A model generated the notes under the pieces. That model was not told the origin of the DNA. It saw only the letters and a list, made by a program, of their open reading frames with translations, and did no database searches. A stretch of 49,024 bases of DNA, taken from contig NZ_NRRN01000022.1 in the NCBI RefSeq assembly GCF_016583625.1, positions 1-49,024 of the forward strand, in the 5' to 3' direction. The DNA comes from Halorhodospira abdelmalekii (GTDB lineage Bacteria > Pseudomonadota > Gammaproteobacteria > Nitrococcales > Halorhodospiraceae). Position 1 is the first letter of the stretch. Each line of letters starts with the position of its first letter. This document shows, in pieces, positions 8,401-17,615 of the stretch. The position numbers and the translations under genes were made by a program.

Positions 8401-9453
8401 CTATTGCCGCGTAACCACCGACCAAGCGACCTCCCCCCCAGCCCGGAGCGGCACGATACACGCATCCCCCGACTCATCCCCCGCACCGTAAAACTCCGGA
8501 ACCGACTCCACCTGCCGACGCAAAGTCAGCGTCTGCCCACTCACCGGCAACCCGTAAAACTCCGGGCCATTGCGGCTGGCAAACGCCTCAAAATGCCCCA
8601 GCGCCCCAACCGAATCGAACGCCTCAGCGTAGAGCGCCAACGCCCAAGGTGCCGAAAAACAGCCCGCACAGCCGCACGCCGACTCCTTCGCCCCACGCGG
8701 ATGCGGTGCCGAGTCAGTACCGAGAAAGACCCGCGGATGGCCCGAAGTCGCCGCCTCAAGCAGAGCAACCCGATCCGCCTCGCGCTTTAAAATCGGCATA
8801 CAGTAAAGATGCGGCCGCAGCCCCCCGCTGAGCAGCGCATTGCGATTGTAGAGTAGATGCTGCGGCGTAAAAGTACCGGCCAGGTTCGCCTCGTTGCCCG
8901 TGACCAGCCGTGCCCCCTCGGCCGAGGTGACGTGCTCCAGTACCACCTTCAACCGCCGATGCCGCGCCATAGCCGGCAGCAGCGTACGCTCGATAAAGAC
9001 CTGCTCACGCTCAAAGATATCGAGTTCTGCGGCGTTCTCCTCACCGTGGACCAGCAACGGGAGCCCGAGCTCGGCCATCGCCGCCAGCGTCTCATCACAC
9101 GCCCGCAGATCGTGCACCCCCGCCTCCGAGTGCGTCGTCGCCCCCGCCGGATAGAGCTTCACCGCCTGAACAAAGCCGCTCGCTGCCGCCTGCTCAATCT
9201 CTTGCGGTGTCGTCTGCGCCGTCAAGTAAAGCGTCATCAGCGGCGTAAAATCACTCCCCGGAGGCAGCGCAGCAAGAATCCGCTCCCGATAGGCCGCCGC
9301 CTGCTCGACCGTCGTCACCGGCGGGCGCAAGTTCGGCATAATGATCGCGCGACCAAAGTGGGCGGCACTGTAGCCGACGACCGCCTGCAGCAGCGGACCG
9401 TCGCGCAAGTGCAGATGCCAGTCGTCGGGGCGCGGAATCGTCAATTCGTCCAT
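8401..9453 (-). CDS. pyrC: Dihydroorotase (class II)
   Basis: Catalyses the reversible cyclisation of carbamoyl aspartate to dihydroorotate in pyrimidine synthesis. The 350-residue protein shows the metal-binding DDWHLHLRDG motif at about residues 10-19, the carboxylated-lysine region AVKLYPAGATTHSE, the LLVHGEEN histidine, LEHVTSAEGA, and the flexible-loop/aspartate region FLGTDSAPH. Size and motifs match the E. coli-type enzyme. It starts 18 bp after nth on the same strand, so it may be cotranscribed with the rnf-nth operon. Confidence 0.96.
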   Translation of the reverse strand: MDELTIPRPDDWHLHLRDGPLLQAVVGYSAAHFGRAIIMPNLRPPVTTVEQAAAYRERILAALPPGSDFTPLMTLYLTAQTTPQEIEQAAASGFVQAVKLYPAGATTHSEAGVHDLRACDETLAAMAELGLPLLVHGEENAAELDIFEREQVFIERTLLPAMARHRRLKVVLEHVTSAEGARLVTGNEANLAGTFTPQHLLYNRNALLSGGLRPHLYCMPILKREADRVALLEAATSGHPRVFLGTDSAPHPRGAKESACGCAGCFSAPWALALYAEAFDSVGALGHFEAFASRNGPEFYGLPVSGQTLTLRRQVESVPEFYGAGDESGDACIVPLRAGGEVAWSVVTRQ

Positions 9454-9471
9454 TAATGCTCTCCTCGATGA

Positions 9472-10227
9472 TCAGGTTCCACCGTGCTCCCCCGCGTCCC
9501 CCGTATGTTGCGCAGTGTGTTGCGCAGTGTTTTTCGCACCGCTGCCGGCTGCACTTGGAGCCGAACCAGCCTCACGCCCAGCGTCGACATGCCCAGAACG
9601 CTCAGCACGCGCCCAATCACACAGATCCGCAACGATACAGTCGGCACACCGCGGCTTGCGCGCCGTACAAGTGTAACGCCCATGGAGAATCAGCCAGTGA
9701 TGGGCATGCAAACGAAAGGGCTCCGGCGTGACCGCCTCCAGCTGCGTCTCGACCGTAAGCACATCGCGCCCCGGCGCCAGCCCACTGCGGTTAGCGACCC
9801 GGAAGACGTGCGTATCGACCGCGATGGTCGGCTCCCCAAAGGCGGTGTTCAAGATCACATTCGCCGTCTTGCGCCCGACCCCCGGCAGCGCTTCGAGCTC
9901 CGCGCGCGTGCGCGGCACCGCCCCATCGTGTCGCTCCAGCAGTAGCTGCGAGGCGGCCACGATATGGCGCGCCTTGCTGTTGTAGAGTCCAATGGTGCGG
10001 ATATACGACTTTAACCCGGCCTCGCCGAGAGCCACCATGCGCGCTGGGGTAGCGGCGACGGCGAAGAGCGCCGCTGTGGCGGCATTGACACTGCGATCCG
10101 TGCTCTGCGCCGAGAGGATCACGGCGACTAAGAGCTCGAAGGGGGAGCGGTAGTTAAGCTCAGTGCGCGGCTCGGGGAGGGCGGCACAGAGCCGGCGGTA
10201 AAACTCGTAGCAGCGATCGGGCTCCAT
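9472..10227 (-). CDS. nth: Endonuclease III (DNA glycosylase/AP lyase) with a low-complexity tail
   Basis: A base-excision-repair enzyme that removes oxidised pyrimidines. The helix-hairpin-helix with the catalytic lysine is seen in LEALPGVGRKTANVILNTAF, the catalytic aspartate in TIAVDTHVFR, and the C-terminal 4Fe-4S loop in CTARKPRCADCIVADLC. The core ends near residue 210. A further roughly 40 residues (GSGAKNTAQHTAQHTGDAG) are low-complexity, with a short internal TAQH duplication that is not part of the family. It follows rnfE by 50 bp, the same rnf-nth order as in E. coli. Confidence 0.95.
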   Translation of the reverse strand: MEPDRCYEFYRRLCAALPEPRTELNYRSPFELLVAVILSAQSTDRSVNAATAALFAVAATPARMVALGEAGLKSYIRTIGLYNSKARHIVAASQLLLERHDGAVPRTRAELEALPGVGRKTANVILNTAFGEPTIAVDTHVFRVANRSGLAPGRDVLTVETQLEAVTPEPFRLHAHHWLILHGRYTCTARKPRCADCIVADLCDWARAERSGHVDAGREAGSAPSAAGSGAKNTAQHTAQHTGDAGEHGGT

Positions 10228-10277
10228 TCACCACTCCCGCACCCCAGGCTGTGCCGCGAAGCCTGTCTCAGCCCCTA

Positions 10278-10919
10278 TTACGAGCGATCATCCAGGCGAT
10301 TCTTCAGCGCCAGCAGCAAGGCCAGACCGATAAAGGCCCCCGGCGGCAGAATCGCCAACAAGAAGAGATCGCCCTCGACCAGTTCGATCGTCCAGCCGGC
10401 AGCCACCGGCCCGAAGAGCTGTTCAGCCCCTGCCAACAGCGTCCCCCGGCCGATCAACTCACGCAGAGCGCCGAGCACCACCAGCACGGCGGCAAAGCCA
10501 CACCCCATGGCCACGCCATCGATTGCCGCCGGTCCGACCGGATGGCGCGAGGCGAAAGCCTCGGCGCGTCCGAGGATCGCACAGTTGGTGACGATCAGCG
10601 GCAGGAAGAGCCCCAGCGTGCGATAGAGATCGTGCAGCCAGGCGGCGACCAGCAGCTCGACGATCGTCACGAACGAGGCGATGACCAAGATAAAGACCGG
10701 AATGCGCACATCTTGCGGCACCCAGTTGCGAATCAGCGAGACCACCACACTCGAGGCCGTCAGCACCAGCAGGGTCGCAATCCCCAGCCCCAGACCGGCG
10801 ACTGCCGTACTCGTCACCGCCAACAGCGGACAGAGGCCGAGCAGCTGAACCAGGGCGGCGTTGTTGCGCCATAGCCCCTCGCGCCAGATCGTCCTGCTCT
10901 GCGGTGCCGGTGTCGTCAT
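10278..10919 (-). CDS. rnfE: Rnf/Rsx electron transport complex subunit RnfE
   Basis: An integral membrane subunit of the Rnf complex, which couples electron transfer between NADH and ferredoxin to ion movement, or in Rsx form reduces SoxR. The 213 residues contain six predicted helices and the family signatures [14 protein letters not shown] and [19 protein letters not shown], whose cysteines are shared with RnfA and may hold an iron centre. Its start overlaps the rnfG stop by 4 bp, so translation is probably coupled. Confidence 0.96.
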   Translation of the reverse strand: MTTPAPQSRTIWREGLWRNNAALVQLLGLCPLLAVTSTAVAGLGLGIATLLVLTASSVVVSLIRNWVPQDVRIPVFILVIASFVTIVELLVAAWLHDLYRTLGLFLPLIVTNCAILGRAEAFASRHPVGPAAIDGVAMGCGFAAVLVVLGALRELIGRGTLLAGAEQLFGPVAAGWTIELVEGDLFLLAILPPGAFIGLALLLALKNRLDDRS

Positions 10920-11575
10920 GCCTCTCCGCTTGCCTCCCCGTTATCCTCACCGCCTGCGGCGGTTTCCGGCGGCTCACCACGAAACGCCTCCGGGTCGGCG
11001 GCGACCGCCTCCAGGACCTGACGCACCGCAGCGACGACCGCGCGCGCTGAGACCGTCGCTCCGGTGATGCCGTCGAACGCCCCGCCATCGCCGCGCAGCT
11101 TCCACTCTGCTGCCTCCGGATCGCCGAGGGTGCGCCCGGCAAAGGCCTCGATCCAGTCGCTGCGGCTCGCCTCAATGCCATCACCGAGGCCCGGCGTCTC
11201 GCGGTGACTGATCACGCGCACGGCGACAACCTGCTGCTCGGCATCGATACCGACCAGCAACCGGATCGGCCCGGCGTAGCCCTCCGGGGTCTCCGCCTCA
11301 ATGGCCGCGCCGAGATAGCGCTCACCGGCGTAGGCCGGATAGACCCGCGCCGGGGGGCCGCCGGCGATCGGTGATGGGCGCTCGAAGTGGGCATCGGCCG
11401 GTTCGTTGTCGTAGCCCGTAGGCAGCACCGCCTCCAGTCGATCGAGCACCACCTGCTGCTCGGCGGCGAGGATCCGATCACGCGTCAGCTCATAGACGCC
11501 GGCGACCAAGGTCAGTCCGAGGCCGACGAAGATCGCCAGCACCGTGCCAGAACGCATTGCCGTAGGCCAAGCCAT
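10916..11575 (-). CDS. rnfG: Rnf complex flavoprotein subunit RnfG
   Basis: A periplasm-facing subunit with covalently bound FMN. The 219 residues show one N-terminal membrane helix ([20 protein letters not shown]) and an FMN-binding domain with the attachment motif in [15 protein letters not shown]; the threonine of GAT is the expected FMN site. [18 protein letters not shown] is a second family signature. A Glu/Gly/Ala tail closes the protein. Unlike the tight joins elsewhere in the operon, 138 bp with a heptanucleotide array separate it from rnfD. Confidence 0.95.
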   Translation of the reverse strand: MAWPTAMRSGTVLAIFVGLGLTLVAGVYELTRDRILAAEQQVVLDRLEAVLPTGYDNEPADAHFERPSPIAGGPPARVYPAYAGERYLGAAIEAETPEGYAGPIRLLVGIDAEQQVVAVRVISHRETPGLGDGIEASRSDWIEAFAGRTLGDPEAAEWKLRGDGGAFDGITGATVSARAVVAAVRQVLEAVAADPEAFRGEPPETAAGGEDNGEASGEA

Positions 11576-11660
11576 AGTGCGACCGCTCCTTCACTGTCCA
11601 AAACTGTTCAGAGCGGGTCGGGCCGCTCGCCGATTACTTCTAACTGCTTATCGCGTATCA

Positions 11661-11716
11661 CCGCTTACCGCTTACCGCTTACCGCTTACCGCTTACCGCT
11701 TACCGCTTACCGCTCA
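11661..11716. repeat. Heptanucleotide array (CCGCTTA, 7 copies plus one variant) at the rnfD stop
   Basis: Seven perfect CCGCTTA units occupy 11661-11709 and one variant unit (CCGCTCA) contains the rnfD stop codon. Read on the rnfD strand it is (TAAGCGG)n directly following the TGA stop. Because 7 is not a multiple of 3, TAA appears in all three frames within 21 bases. It interrupts an otherwise compact operon. Confidence 0.95.
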
Positions 11717-12694
11717 CGAATCCGCCGTCCCGCGCCACGAGCGGCGAACCCAATAGTCGAGCAGCGGGGCGGTGGCATTCATCATCAGGATAGCAAAGGC
11801 AAAGCCGTCGGGATGACCGCCGAGTTCACGAATGACCATCGCCACCACACCGATGCCGGCGGCGTAGAGCCAGCGGGCGCGGCTCTCCACCGGTGCGGTC
11901 ACCGGGTCGGTGGCGATAAAAAAGGCGACCATCAGGGTCGCGCCGGCTAGCAAGTGGAAGCCGACCGCAGCGCCGTCAGTGACCACCGCGAACAGCGCCG
12001 CTGTCGCCGCCGTCCCGATGAGCACCCCGCTCGGCAGCCGCCAATCGATCGTGCGGCGGGCCACCAGACCGATGCCGCCGAGCAAAAAGGCCAGCCCCAA
12101 CCACGTCCACGCCCCCGTCGCTGCCAGCCCCGGCACCGCCGCCTCATGAGCGAGCAGCGCCGCCAGGCCGTCGGTCGCTAGCCGATCGAGGGGGGTGGCG
12201 TGGGTGAGGGCGTCGGCGAGCGGGGTGAGCTCACCGCTAAGAAAGTAGCGCCACGCCTCGCCGTTGCTGATCACCGCGCCGAGGGTCGGATCGGGTGCCG
12301 GCCACATCCCGGTCGCTTGCGGAAAGGCCAGCACCACCGCCACATAGCCGACGATCGCCGGGTTAAAGACGTTCTGCCCCAGACCACCGTAGACCTGCTT
12401 ACCAAGCAGTACCGCCAGCGCCCCGGCCAGCGCCGGAATCCACCACGGCAGCAGCGGCGGTAGACAGAGGCCGATGATCAACGCGGTGACCAGGACGCTG
12501 CCATCGCCGAGGGCGGCGCGCACCGAGCCGCCCCGCGCGCGCACCGCTACCGCCTCGACCAACGTGGCCGCCACCAGAACCGTCGCGATGTTGAGCGCAA
12601 CCCCGACCCCGAAGAGCCAAATCGAGACCGCTGCAGCCGGCGTCAGCGCAAGCAGGACCTCTCCCATGATCCTGGGCGTTGTCAGTGCTGCCAA
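11714..12694 (-). CDS. rnfD: Rnf complex membrane flavoprotein subunit RnfD
   Basis: A polytopic inner-membrane subunit with covalent FMN. The 326 residues carry multiple helices, the GKQVYGGLGQNVFNPAIVGY motif, and the FMN-attachment region HLLAGATLMVAFFIATDPVT; the threonine of GAT is kept, although the usual SGAT serine is alanine. It starts 3 bp after the rnfBC stop. The coding end runs into a heptanucleotide array. Confidence 0.95.
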   Translation of the reverse strand: MAALTTPRIMGEVLLALTPAAAVSIWLFGVGVALNIATVLVAATLVEAVAVRARGGSVRAALGDGSVLVTALIIGLCLPPLLPWWIPALAGALAVLLGKQVYGGLGQNVFNPAIVGYVAVVLAFPQATGMWPAPDPTLGAVISNGEAWRYFLSGELTPLADALTHATPLDRLATDGLAALLAHEAAVPGLAATGAWTWLGLAFLLGGIGLVARRTIDWRLPSGVLIGTAATAALFAVVTDGAAVGFHLLAGATLMVAFFIATDPVTAPVESRARWLYAAGIGVVAMVIRELGGHPDGFAFAILMMNATAPLLDYWVRRSWRGTADS

Positions 12695-12697
12695 TCC

Positions 12698-14719
12698 TTA
12701 AGCTCCCTTGTTTGCAATCGCCTCGCGCTTGCGTTGCCGTGCCGCCTCCTTCTCGCGCTTACGGCGGGACGCGCGCAGCTGTCGCGCCTCAAAGCGCTCG
12801 CGGGCGCGTTCGGCGCGCTCACGCTCACAGAGACGGACGCGGGTGGCATCGCGGGCGTGCCCGAGCACCCCGGCGAGCGGAATCGAGCTCGGGCAGACCA
12901 ACTCGCAGCTGGCACAACCGGTGCAGCGCAGCGGGTCGAGGTCGATACTCGGGGCCGGCTCACCGACCCCAACCCCAGCGCGGATGCGACTGACCATCTC
13001 GTGCGGGCGCAGCCCCTCGGGGCAGACTAGGGTACAGCGGGTGCAGCGAATACACGGCTGCTCCGGCAGCGGCGTCTCGGCAACACTCTCAAGGATGACG
13101 CCGCTCATGCCGTGGGTGACCGGCGCCGAGCGATCGCGCAGCGGCAGTCCCATGATGCCGCCGCCGACCAGTATCCGCCCCTGTGGTTCGCCGGCTGCAG
13201 CGATCACCGCTGCCAACGGCGTGCCGACCGCCACCCAGTAGTTCCCCGGGTGCTCGGCCGCGCCACCGCTGATGGTCAGCAGCCGCGCCATCGACGGCTC
13301 GCCGTGCACCACCGCACGCTCGATCGCGTAGAGGGTCGAGACGTTCTGACAGACCACACCGACCGTCGGCGGCCGCGCCCCCGGCGGGACCACCCGCCCC
13401 GTCGCCGGGTAGACGATGTGGCGCTCGTTGCCCGCCGGATAGAGCGCATCGACGGTCACCACGCGAATCCCGCCGCCGGCCGCAGCAATGGCCCGGCGGG
13501 CGGCCTCGGCAGCGTAGCGCGATCCGGCCTTCACCGCGACCAAGATCTGCTCCGCGCCGCACGCCCGTGCTGCGATTCGTGCCCCGGCGATCACCTCATC
13601 GGCGTGTTGGCAGAGTAGCGTCTCATCGCAGGTCAAATAGGTGTCGCACTCGACGCCGTTGACCACCAGCACATCGACCCCGCACTCGGCGGCATCGGCC
13701 AGCTTCAGTGCCGAGGGGAAGGCGCCGCCACCCATGCCACGAATCCCGGCCTGCCGGATGCGTTCCAGCAACACCTGTGGCGGCTGAGCAAGCGGCGGAT
13801 CGAGCGGCGGCATCGGCAGCACCGCGCTCTGCTCATCGTCGGGGCGGAGGATCAGGCAGCGGACGCGCGCCGCGCTCGGATGGACGATCGGATGGTGCTC
13901 AAAGCCTTCCACGACACCGGCAGCCGGGGCGTGCAGCGGGACCGTGGCATCCGGCATCGTCAACGGGGTGCCGCGACGCACCCGCTCCCCCGGTTGCTGT
14001 GCCGGCGTCAGTGGGGTGCCGGTGTGATCGAGCAGCGGCAAGATCAGCCGCTCGGGTAGGGCTAAGGTCGTCGGTGTGCTGCCGCGCGAGGTCTGCTTGG
14101 CATCGCGGACCCAGACCTCGCCGAGGCGCGGCTCGCTGTGCGGATGGCGCACTGGACCGGGGCGCAGCAGCGGCTCGGCGCGCGTGCTCTGCGGCGTTGG
14201 CAGCGGGCGGATGCGGCTGCTCAGCGGTACTTCGACCGCCTCCATGGTGATGCAGTCGACCGGGCAGGTGGCGACACAGAGCTGACAGCCGGTGCACTCA
14301 CTGCGCAGCACCGTGTGCAGCTGTTTCGGGGCGCCGACGATGGCATCGACCGGACAGGCCGGCAAGCAGCGGGTGCAGCCGATGCACTGCGCCTCATCGA
14401 TGCGGGCGACGAGCGGGCCGTTCCCCTCCGCCTCATCAATCGGCTCCGGATCGACCTGCAGCAACTCGGCGAGCGCCTGCACCGTAGCGCTGCCGCCGGG
14501 GGCGCAGAGATTGATCGGCGCACTGCCAGCAGCAATCGCCTCAGCGTAGGGACGACAGCCGGGATAGCCGCACTGCCCGCACTGGGTCTGCGGCAGCAGG
14601 GCATCAATGCGCTCGACGACCGGATCGCGCTGCCCCGCGAGGCGGCGTCCGGCGAGTCCGAGACCGATCCCGCACAGCCCGGCCAGCAGGGTAAGTGTGA
14701 TGACAGCGTTTAACACCAT
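12698..14719 (-). CDS. rnfBC: RnfB-RnfC fusion protein
   Basis: One 673-residue open frame holds two Rnf subunits that are normally separate. Residues 1-175 are RnfB: a membrane anchor ([20 protein letters not shown]), the [11 protein letters not shown] cluster motif, and two ferredoxin-type motifs, [16 protein letters not shown] and [17 protein letters not shown] linker of about 40 residues rich in Pro, Arg and Ser follows. Residues about 218-673 are RnfC: a barrel-sandwich segment, the flavin/NADH-binding [16 protein letters not shown], and two more clusters, [15 protein letters not shown] and [17 protein letters not shown], then a basic charged tail. No suitable start for a separate RnfC was seen in the linker. 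Electron flow from NADH (RnfC) to ferredoxin (RnfB) would be within one chain. Confidence 0.93.
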   Translation of the reverse strand: MVLNAVITLTLLAGLCGIGLGLAGRRLAGQRDPVVERIDALLPQTQCGQCGYPGCRPYAEAIAAGSAPINLCAPGGSATVQALAELLQVDPEPIDEAEGNGPLVARIDEAQCIGCTRCLPACPVDAIVGAPKQLHTVLRSECTGCQLCVATCPVDCITMEAVEVPLSSRIRPLPTPQSTRAEPLLRPGPVRHPHSEPRLGEVWVRDAKQTSRGSTPTTLALPERLILPLLDHTGTPLTPAQQPGERVRRGTPLTMPDATVPLHAPAAGVVEGFEHHPIVHPSAARVRCLILRPDDEQSAVLPMPPLDPPLAQPPQVLLERIRQAGIRGMGGGAFPSALKLADAAECGVDVLVVNGVECDTYLTCDETLLCQHADEVIAGARIAARACGAEQILVAVKAGSRYAAEAARRAIAAAGGGIRVVTVDALYPAGNERHIVYPATGRVVPPGARPPTVGVVCQNVSTLYAIERAVVHGEPSMARLLTISGGAAEHPGNYWVAVGTPLAAVIAAAGEPQGRILVGGGIMGLPLRDRSAPVTHGMSGVILESVAETPLPEQPCIRCTRCTLVCPEGLRPHEMVSRIRAGVGVGEPAPSIDLDPLRCTGCASCELVCPSSIPLAGVLGHARDATRVRLCERERAERARERFEARQLRASRRKREKEAARQRKREAIANKGA

Positions 14720-14768
14720 GCACCTAGTCTCTCACGTCGGTGTCTCAATGCAAATCGTTAGCATTCGG

Positions 14769-15833
14769 CTAAATTTCGTGTCGCTCCAGTCGCGGCGGCT
14801 CCTCAATCCTCTCGAACTCCTCGAACTCAGTCGCCCGCTCCATCACCTCCGGTGAGACGTAGATGCTCGCCTCGGTGCGCAAGGCCAGTGCAATGGCGTC
14901 ACTGGCCCGGCTGTCGACATAGACGAGCGCCTCGCGTCCAACAACCCGCAGCTCAAGCACGGCGATAAAGGCGCTATCGAGCAGCCCGTCGATGATCACC
15001 GCCTGCAGCTCGCTCTCCGTGCTCTCAATCAGAGCGGCGAGCAGGTCGTGGGTCATCGGCCGCGGTGGTCGCAGCCCGTGCAGCGCGCTGTGGATGGCGC
15101 GCGCCTCGTTCTCGCCGATAAAGATCGGCACGATTCGCTCCGATTCGAGCTCACGCAGCAGCACCACTGGCACCGGGCCGGCCTGCTCACTGACCGCCAA
15201 GGTCGTGACCTCGGCCTCCAGCATCGCCTCGCGCTCACCGATCAATTCGCGCTCGGTCGCGTGCGCCAGTCCGGCAAAGCCCATAAAGCCCATCGCCAAG
15301 ATCCCAGCGGAGACGAGCGCAATCGGTGCGCCGCGAAACGACTTCGGGATCTGCGCGCTCTCTAAGCGCTCGCGCAGGGCGGCGAAGATCACCAGCACCA
15401 GGCCGAAGCCGGCCGCCGCCGCCGCCCCGTAGACGGTCGCTGTGATCAGTTCGTGCTCACTGCGCACACTCAGCAGGGCCACCCCGAGCACCGCGCAGTT
15501 GGTGGTGATCAGCGGTAGGTAAAGACCGAGCACCTGCTGGAGCATCGGGCTGGTGAAGCGGACGGCCATCTCGGTCAACTGCACCGCCACTGCGATGATC
15601 AGGATAAAGGCCGGTGTGCGCAGGTACTCCGCCCCCAGCGGGACCAGGATGTAGACGAAGGTCAGATGGCTGAGCAGCGAAGCTAACGTCAGCACAAAGG
15701 CGGTGGCCATCGCCATCCCAGCGGCCGTCTCAATACGCCGCGAGACCCCAAGAAAGGGGCAGAGGCCGAGAAACTGGGTCAGTACGAAATTATTGACCAG
15801 GACCGCCGCTACGGCGAGCAGTAGGAGCTCCAT
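14769..15833 (-). CDS. rnfA: RnfA fused to a bifunctional nuclease (DUF151/BFN) domain
   Basis: Residues 1-193 are a complete Rnf[21 protein letters not shown] then [11 protein letters not shown], the second cysteine segment [20 protein letters not shown], and the usual end [15 protein letters not shown]. Normally the protein stops there. Instead it continues in frame for 160 residues that match the BFN/DUF151 family: [34 protein letters not shown], and [20 protein letters not shown]. The BFN part begins at Met204 (15224), the usual first residue of stand-alone BFN proteins, so an internal start could also give a free BFN. It is the first gene of the rnf run, 49 bp before rnfBC. Confidence 0.93.
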   Translation of the reverse strand: MELLLLAVAAVLVNNFVLTQFLGLCPFLGVSRRIETAAGMAMATAFVLTLASLLSHLTFVYILVPLGAEYLRTPAFILIIAVAVQLTEMAVRFTSPMLQQVLGLYLPLITTNCAVLGVALLSVRSEHELITATVYGAAAAAGFGLVLVIFAALRERLESAQIPKSFRGAPIALVSAGILAMGFMGFAGLAHATERELIGEREAMLEAEVTTLAVSEQAGPVPVVLLRELESERIVPIFIGENEARAIHSALHGLRPPRPMTHDLLAALIESTESELQAVIIDGLLDSAFIAVLELRVVGREALVYVDSRASDAIALALRTEASIYVSPEVMERATEFEEFERIEEPPRLERHEI

Positions 15834-15874
15834 CGTGGTCCTCGTTGACGTCGCAACTCGTGGTTAAATCATTA

Positions 15875-15891
15875 TCGGCGATAATCGCCGA
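15875..15891. promoter_or_regulatory. Palindrome between the divergent rnfA and protease genes
   Basis: TCGGCGAT and ATCGCCGA flank a single A. It sits in the 149-bp gap between the rnf operon and the divergent protease gene and could be an operator for either. No known factor is assigned. Confidence 0.3.
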
Positions 15892-15982
15892 GGTTGAAAG
15901 CGGTGCTCACGGCCACCATCTTCCTAGCAGCTTTTTACAAGCCGTTACCATTCCTCCACCAGTGTTAAGGGGGCAGTATCCT

Positions 15983-17296
15983 ATGGCGTATCGCAAGCAG
16001 CGCTCGTGGGCTCAGCGGCTCGGTGCCGCCGCCCTGATCCTCGCCGTTCCGGCCTTTGCCGTACCGGTCTTTGCCTTCTCTGCGGTGGTCACCGCCAACG
16101 ACGAGGAGCCAACGGCCGATCTGAGCCACCTGCAGCCGGATGAGCGCAACACCGTCGAGCTCTTCCAGCGCTTCGGTCCTTCCGTCGTCGCCATCGAGGT
16201 CTCGATGCGTGGCCAGCGGGTCGATCCCTTCGAGGGCATCCCCGATGAGATGATCCCGCCGCCCTTCCGTGAGTTTTTCGAGCGCCACCGCCCGCAGCAG
16301 CCGCAGCGGCGGGGCGAAGCCCCGCGTCGACAGGGGGCCGGCAGCGGCTTTGTCATCGACGAGCAGGGCCACATCGTCACCAACTACCACGTCGTGCGTC
16401 CGGCGCTGCAAGAGGAGGGCACCGAACTGCGCGAGGGGGCGCAACTGAAGATCAGCTTCCCCGGCCAAGAGGCGGTCAAGGCGCGGGTCGTCGGCGCTAA
16501 CGCCCTCTACGACCTAGCCCTGCTCAAGCCCGAGGAGGGCAGTGCGGTACCGAGTGAGGTCGAGCCGCTGCCGCTCGGCGACTCCGATCGCGTGCTCGTC
16601 GGTCAAAAGACGATCGCCATCGGCAACCCCTTCGGCCTCAGCTCGACCGTCACGAGCGGTATCGTCTCCGGGGTCGGCCGCGATCTGCCCGGTGTCGGAC
16701 AGCTTGAGATCCCCATGATTCAGACCGATGCCGCGATCAACCCCGGCAACTCCGGTGGCCCGCTGCTCAACTCCGCCGGTGAGCTGATCGGCGTCAACAC
16801 AGCGATCGTCCCTGGGGGAGGGGGCTTCGGCGGCCCGCGCGGCTTCATCGGCGTCGGCTTCGCAGTGCCGAGCAACCTGCTGCGCGAGAGCCTGGATGAA
16901 CTGCGCGAAGGCGGTTTGACCGACCTCAGTTCACGGGCGCGGCTCGGCGTGACCATCGCCGGACTCGACGGCTACCCCGAGGCGATCCGCGAGCGTCTCA
17001 ATCTTCCCGACCGGGGCGTGATGATCGTCGATGTCGAAGAGGGCAGTCCGGCCGACGAAGCCGGCCTGCGCGGGGCGAGCTTCGAGGTCAGCGTTCAAGG
17101 CCGCGCCATGCCGGCCGACGGTGACATCGTCATCGCCTTCGAGGGCGAGCCGATCAGCGAGCCGCGGCAACTGCAACGCCGCGTCTTCAGCGAGGCCCGC
17201 CGCCCCGGCGATCGCGTCACACTGACTATCCTGCGCGACGCCGAAGAGCAGGAGATCGAGGTCGAGCTGCGGCAGGCCGAGCGCCGCGGCGGTTGA
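15983..17296 (+). CDS. DegP/DegQ-like periplasmic serine protease (one PDZ domain)
   Basis: The 437-residue protein has an N-terminal hydrophobic segment (RLGAAALILAVPAFAVPVFA) that would export or anchor it. A trypsin-like domain follows with His136 (TNYHVV), Asp177 (LYDLALL) and Ser257 (NPGNSGGPLL), then one PDZ domain (about residues 310-430, VDVEEGSPADEAGLRG). Length and single PDZ resemble DegS/AlgW or reduced DegQ proteins. The PQQPQRRGEAPRRQ stretch before the catalytic domain is the LA-loop position. An AAGGGGG site supports the ATG at 15983. It is divergent from the rnf operon. Role in envelope quality control is inferred from the family. Confidence 0.93.
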   Translation: MAYRKQRSWAQRLGAAALILAVPAFAVPVFAFSAVVTANDEEPTADLSHLQPDERNTVELFQRFGPSVVAIEVSMRGQRVDPFEGIPDEMIPPPFREFFERHRPQQPQRRGEAPRRQGAGSGFVIDEQGHIVTNYHVVRPALQEEGTELREGAQLKISFPGQEAVKARVVGANALYDLALLKPEEGSAVPSEVEPLPLGDSDRVLVGQKTIAIGNPFGLSSTVTSGIVSGVGRDLPGVGQLEIPMIQTDAAINPGNSGGPLLNSAGELIGVNTAIVPGGGGFGGPRGFIGVGFAVPSNLLRESLDELREGGLTDLSSRARLGVTIAGLDGYPEAIRERLNLPDRGVMIVDVEEGSPADEAGLRGASFEVSVQGRAMPADGDIVIAFEGEPISEPRQLQRRVFSEARRPGDRVTLTILRDAEEQEIEVELRQAERRGG

Positions 17297-17297
17297 G

Positions 17298-17357
17298 TCT
17301 AAAAGGGGACAGACCTAGCCTAAAAGGGGACAGACCTCAGGTCTGTCCCCTTTTAGG
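17298..17357. repeat. REP-like hairpin behind the protease gene
   Basis: A perfect inverted repeat at 17319-17357 has 19-bp arms (CCTAAAAGGGGACAGACCT) with one central base. A further direct copy of one arm lies at 17298-17316, one base after the stop codon. The AAAAGGGGACAG core is a recurring REP-type sequence in gammaproteobacteria and may also end transcription here. No REP-associated transposase gene is in the window. Confidence 0.8.
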
Positions 17358-17375
17358 CCGGCCTGCCCGGCCGCG

Positions 17376-17615
17376 TCATGCAACGCGCTGGGCAGGAACT
17401 TGCAGCATTGCCTCGATACTCAGGTGGTAGTCGATATCAGGCCACTCGATGCCGGTAGCGTCGCAGATCAAGCGGTAATGACGCAGCGCTTTGACAGAGG
17501 CTTGCTCCAGTTCAGGGTACCAGCGCAGCGGCGTCGAGATGCGGCGCCCATCACTCAGCTCGACATGGAGATAGGCGTCATCAAAGTGAACCTCTTTGCC
17601 TGCTAAACCAGTCAT
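17376..17615 (-). CDS. DUF2442-family small protein
   Basis: The 79-residue protein has the family pattern KEVHFDDAYLHVELSDGRRI, then TPLRWYPEL, and ends with an IEWPDIDYHLSIEAML segment. DUF2442 genes are regularly found behind DUF4160 genes, and the pair has been suggested to be a toxin-antitoxin-like module; activity is not shown by the sequence. Its start overlaps the end of the upstream DUF4160 gene by 35 bp, so the two are surely cotranscribed. Confidence 0.85.
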   Translation of the reverse strand: MTGLAGKEVHFDDAYLHVELSDGRRISTPLRWYPELEQASVKALRHYRLICDATGIEWPDIDYHLSIEAMLQVPAQRVA

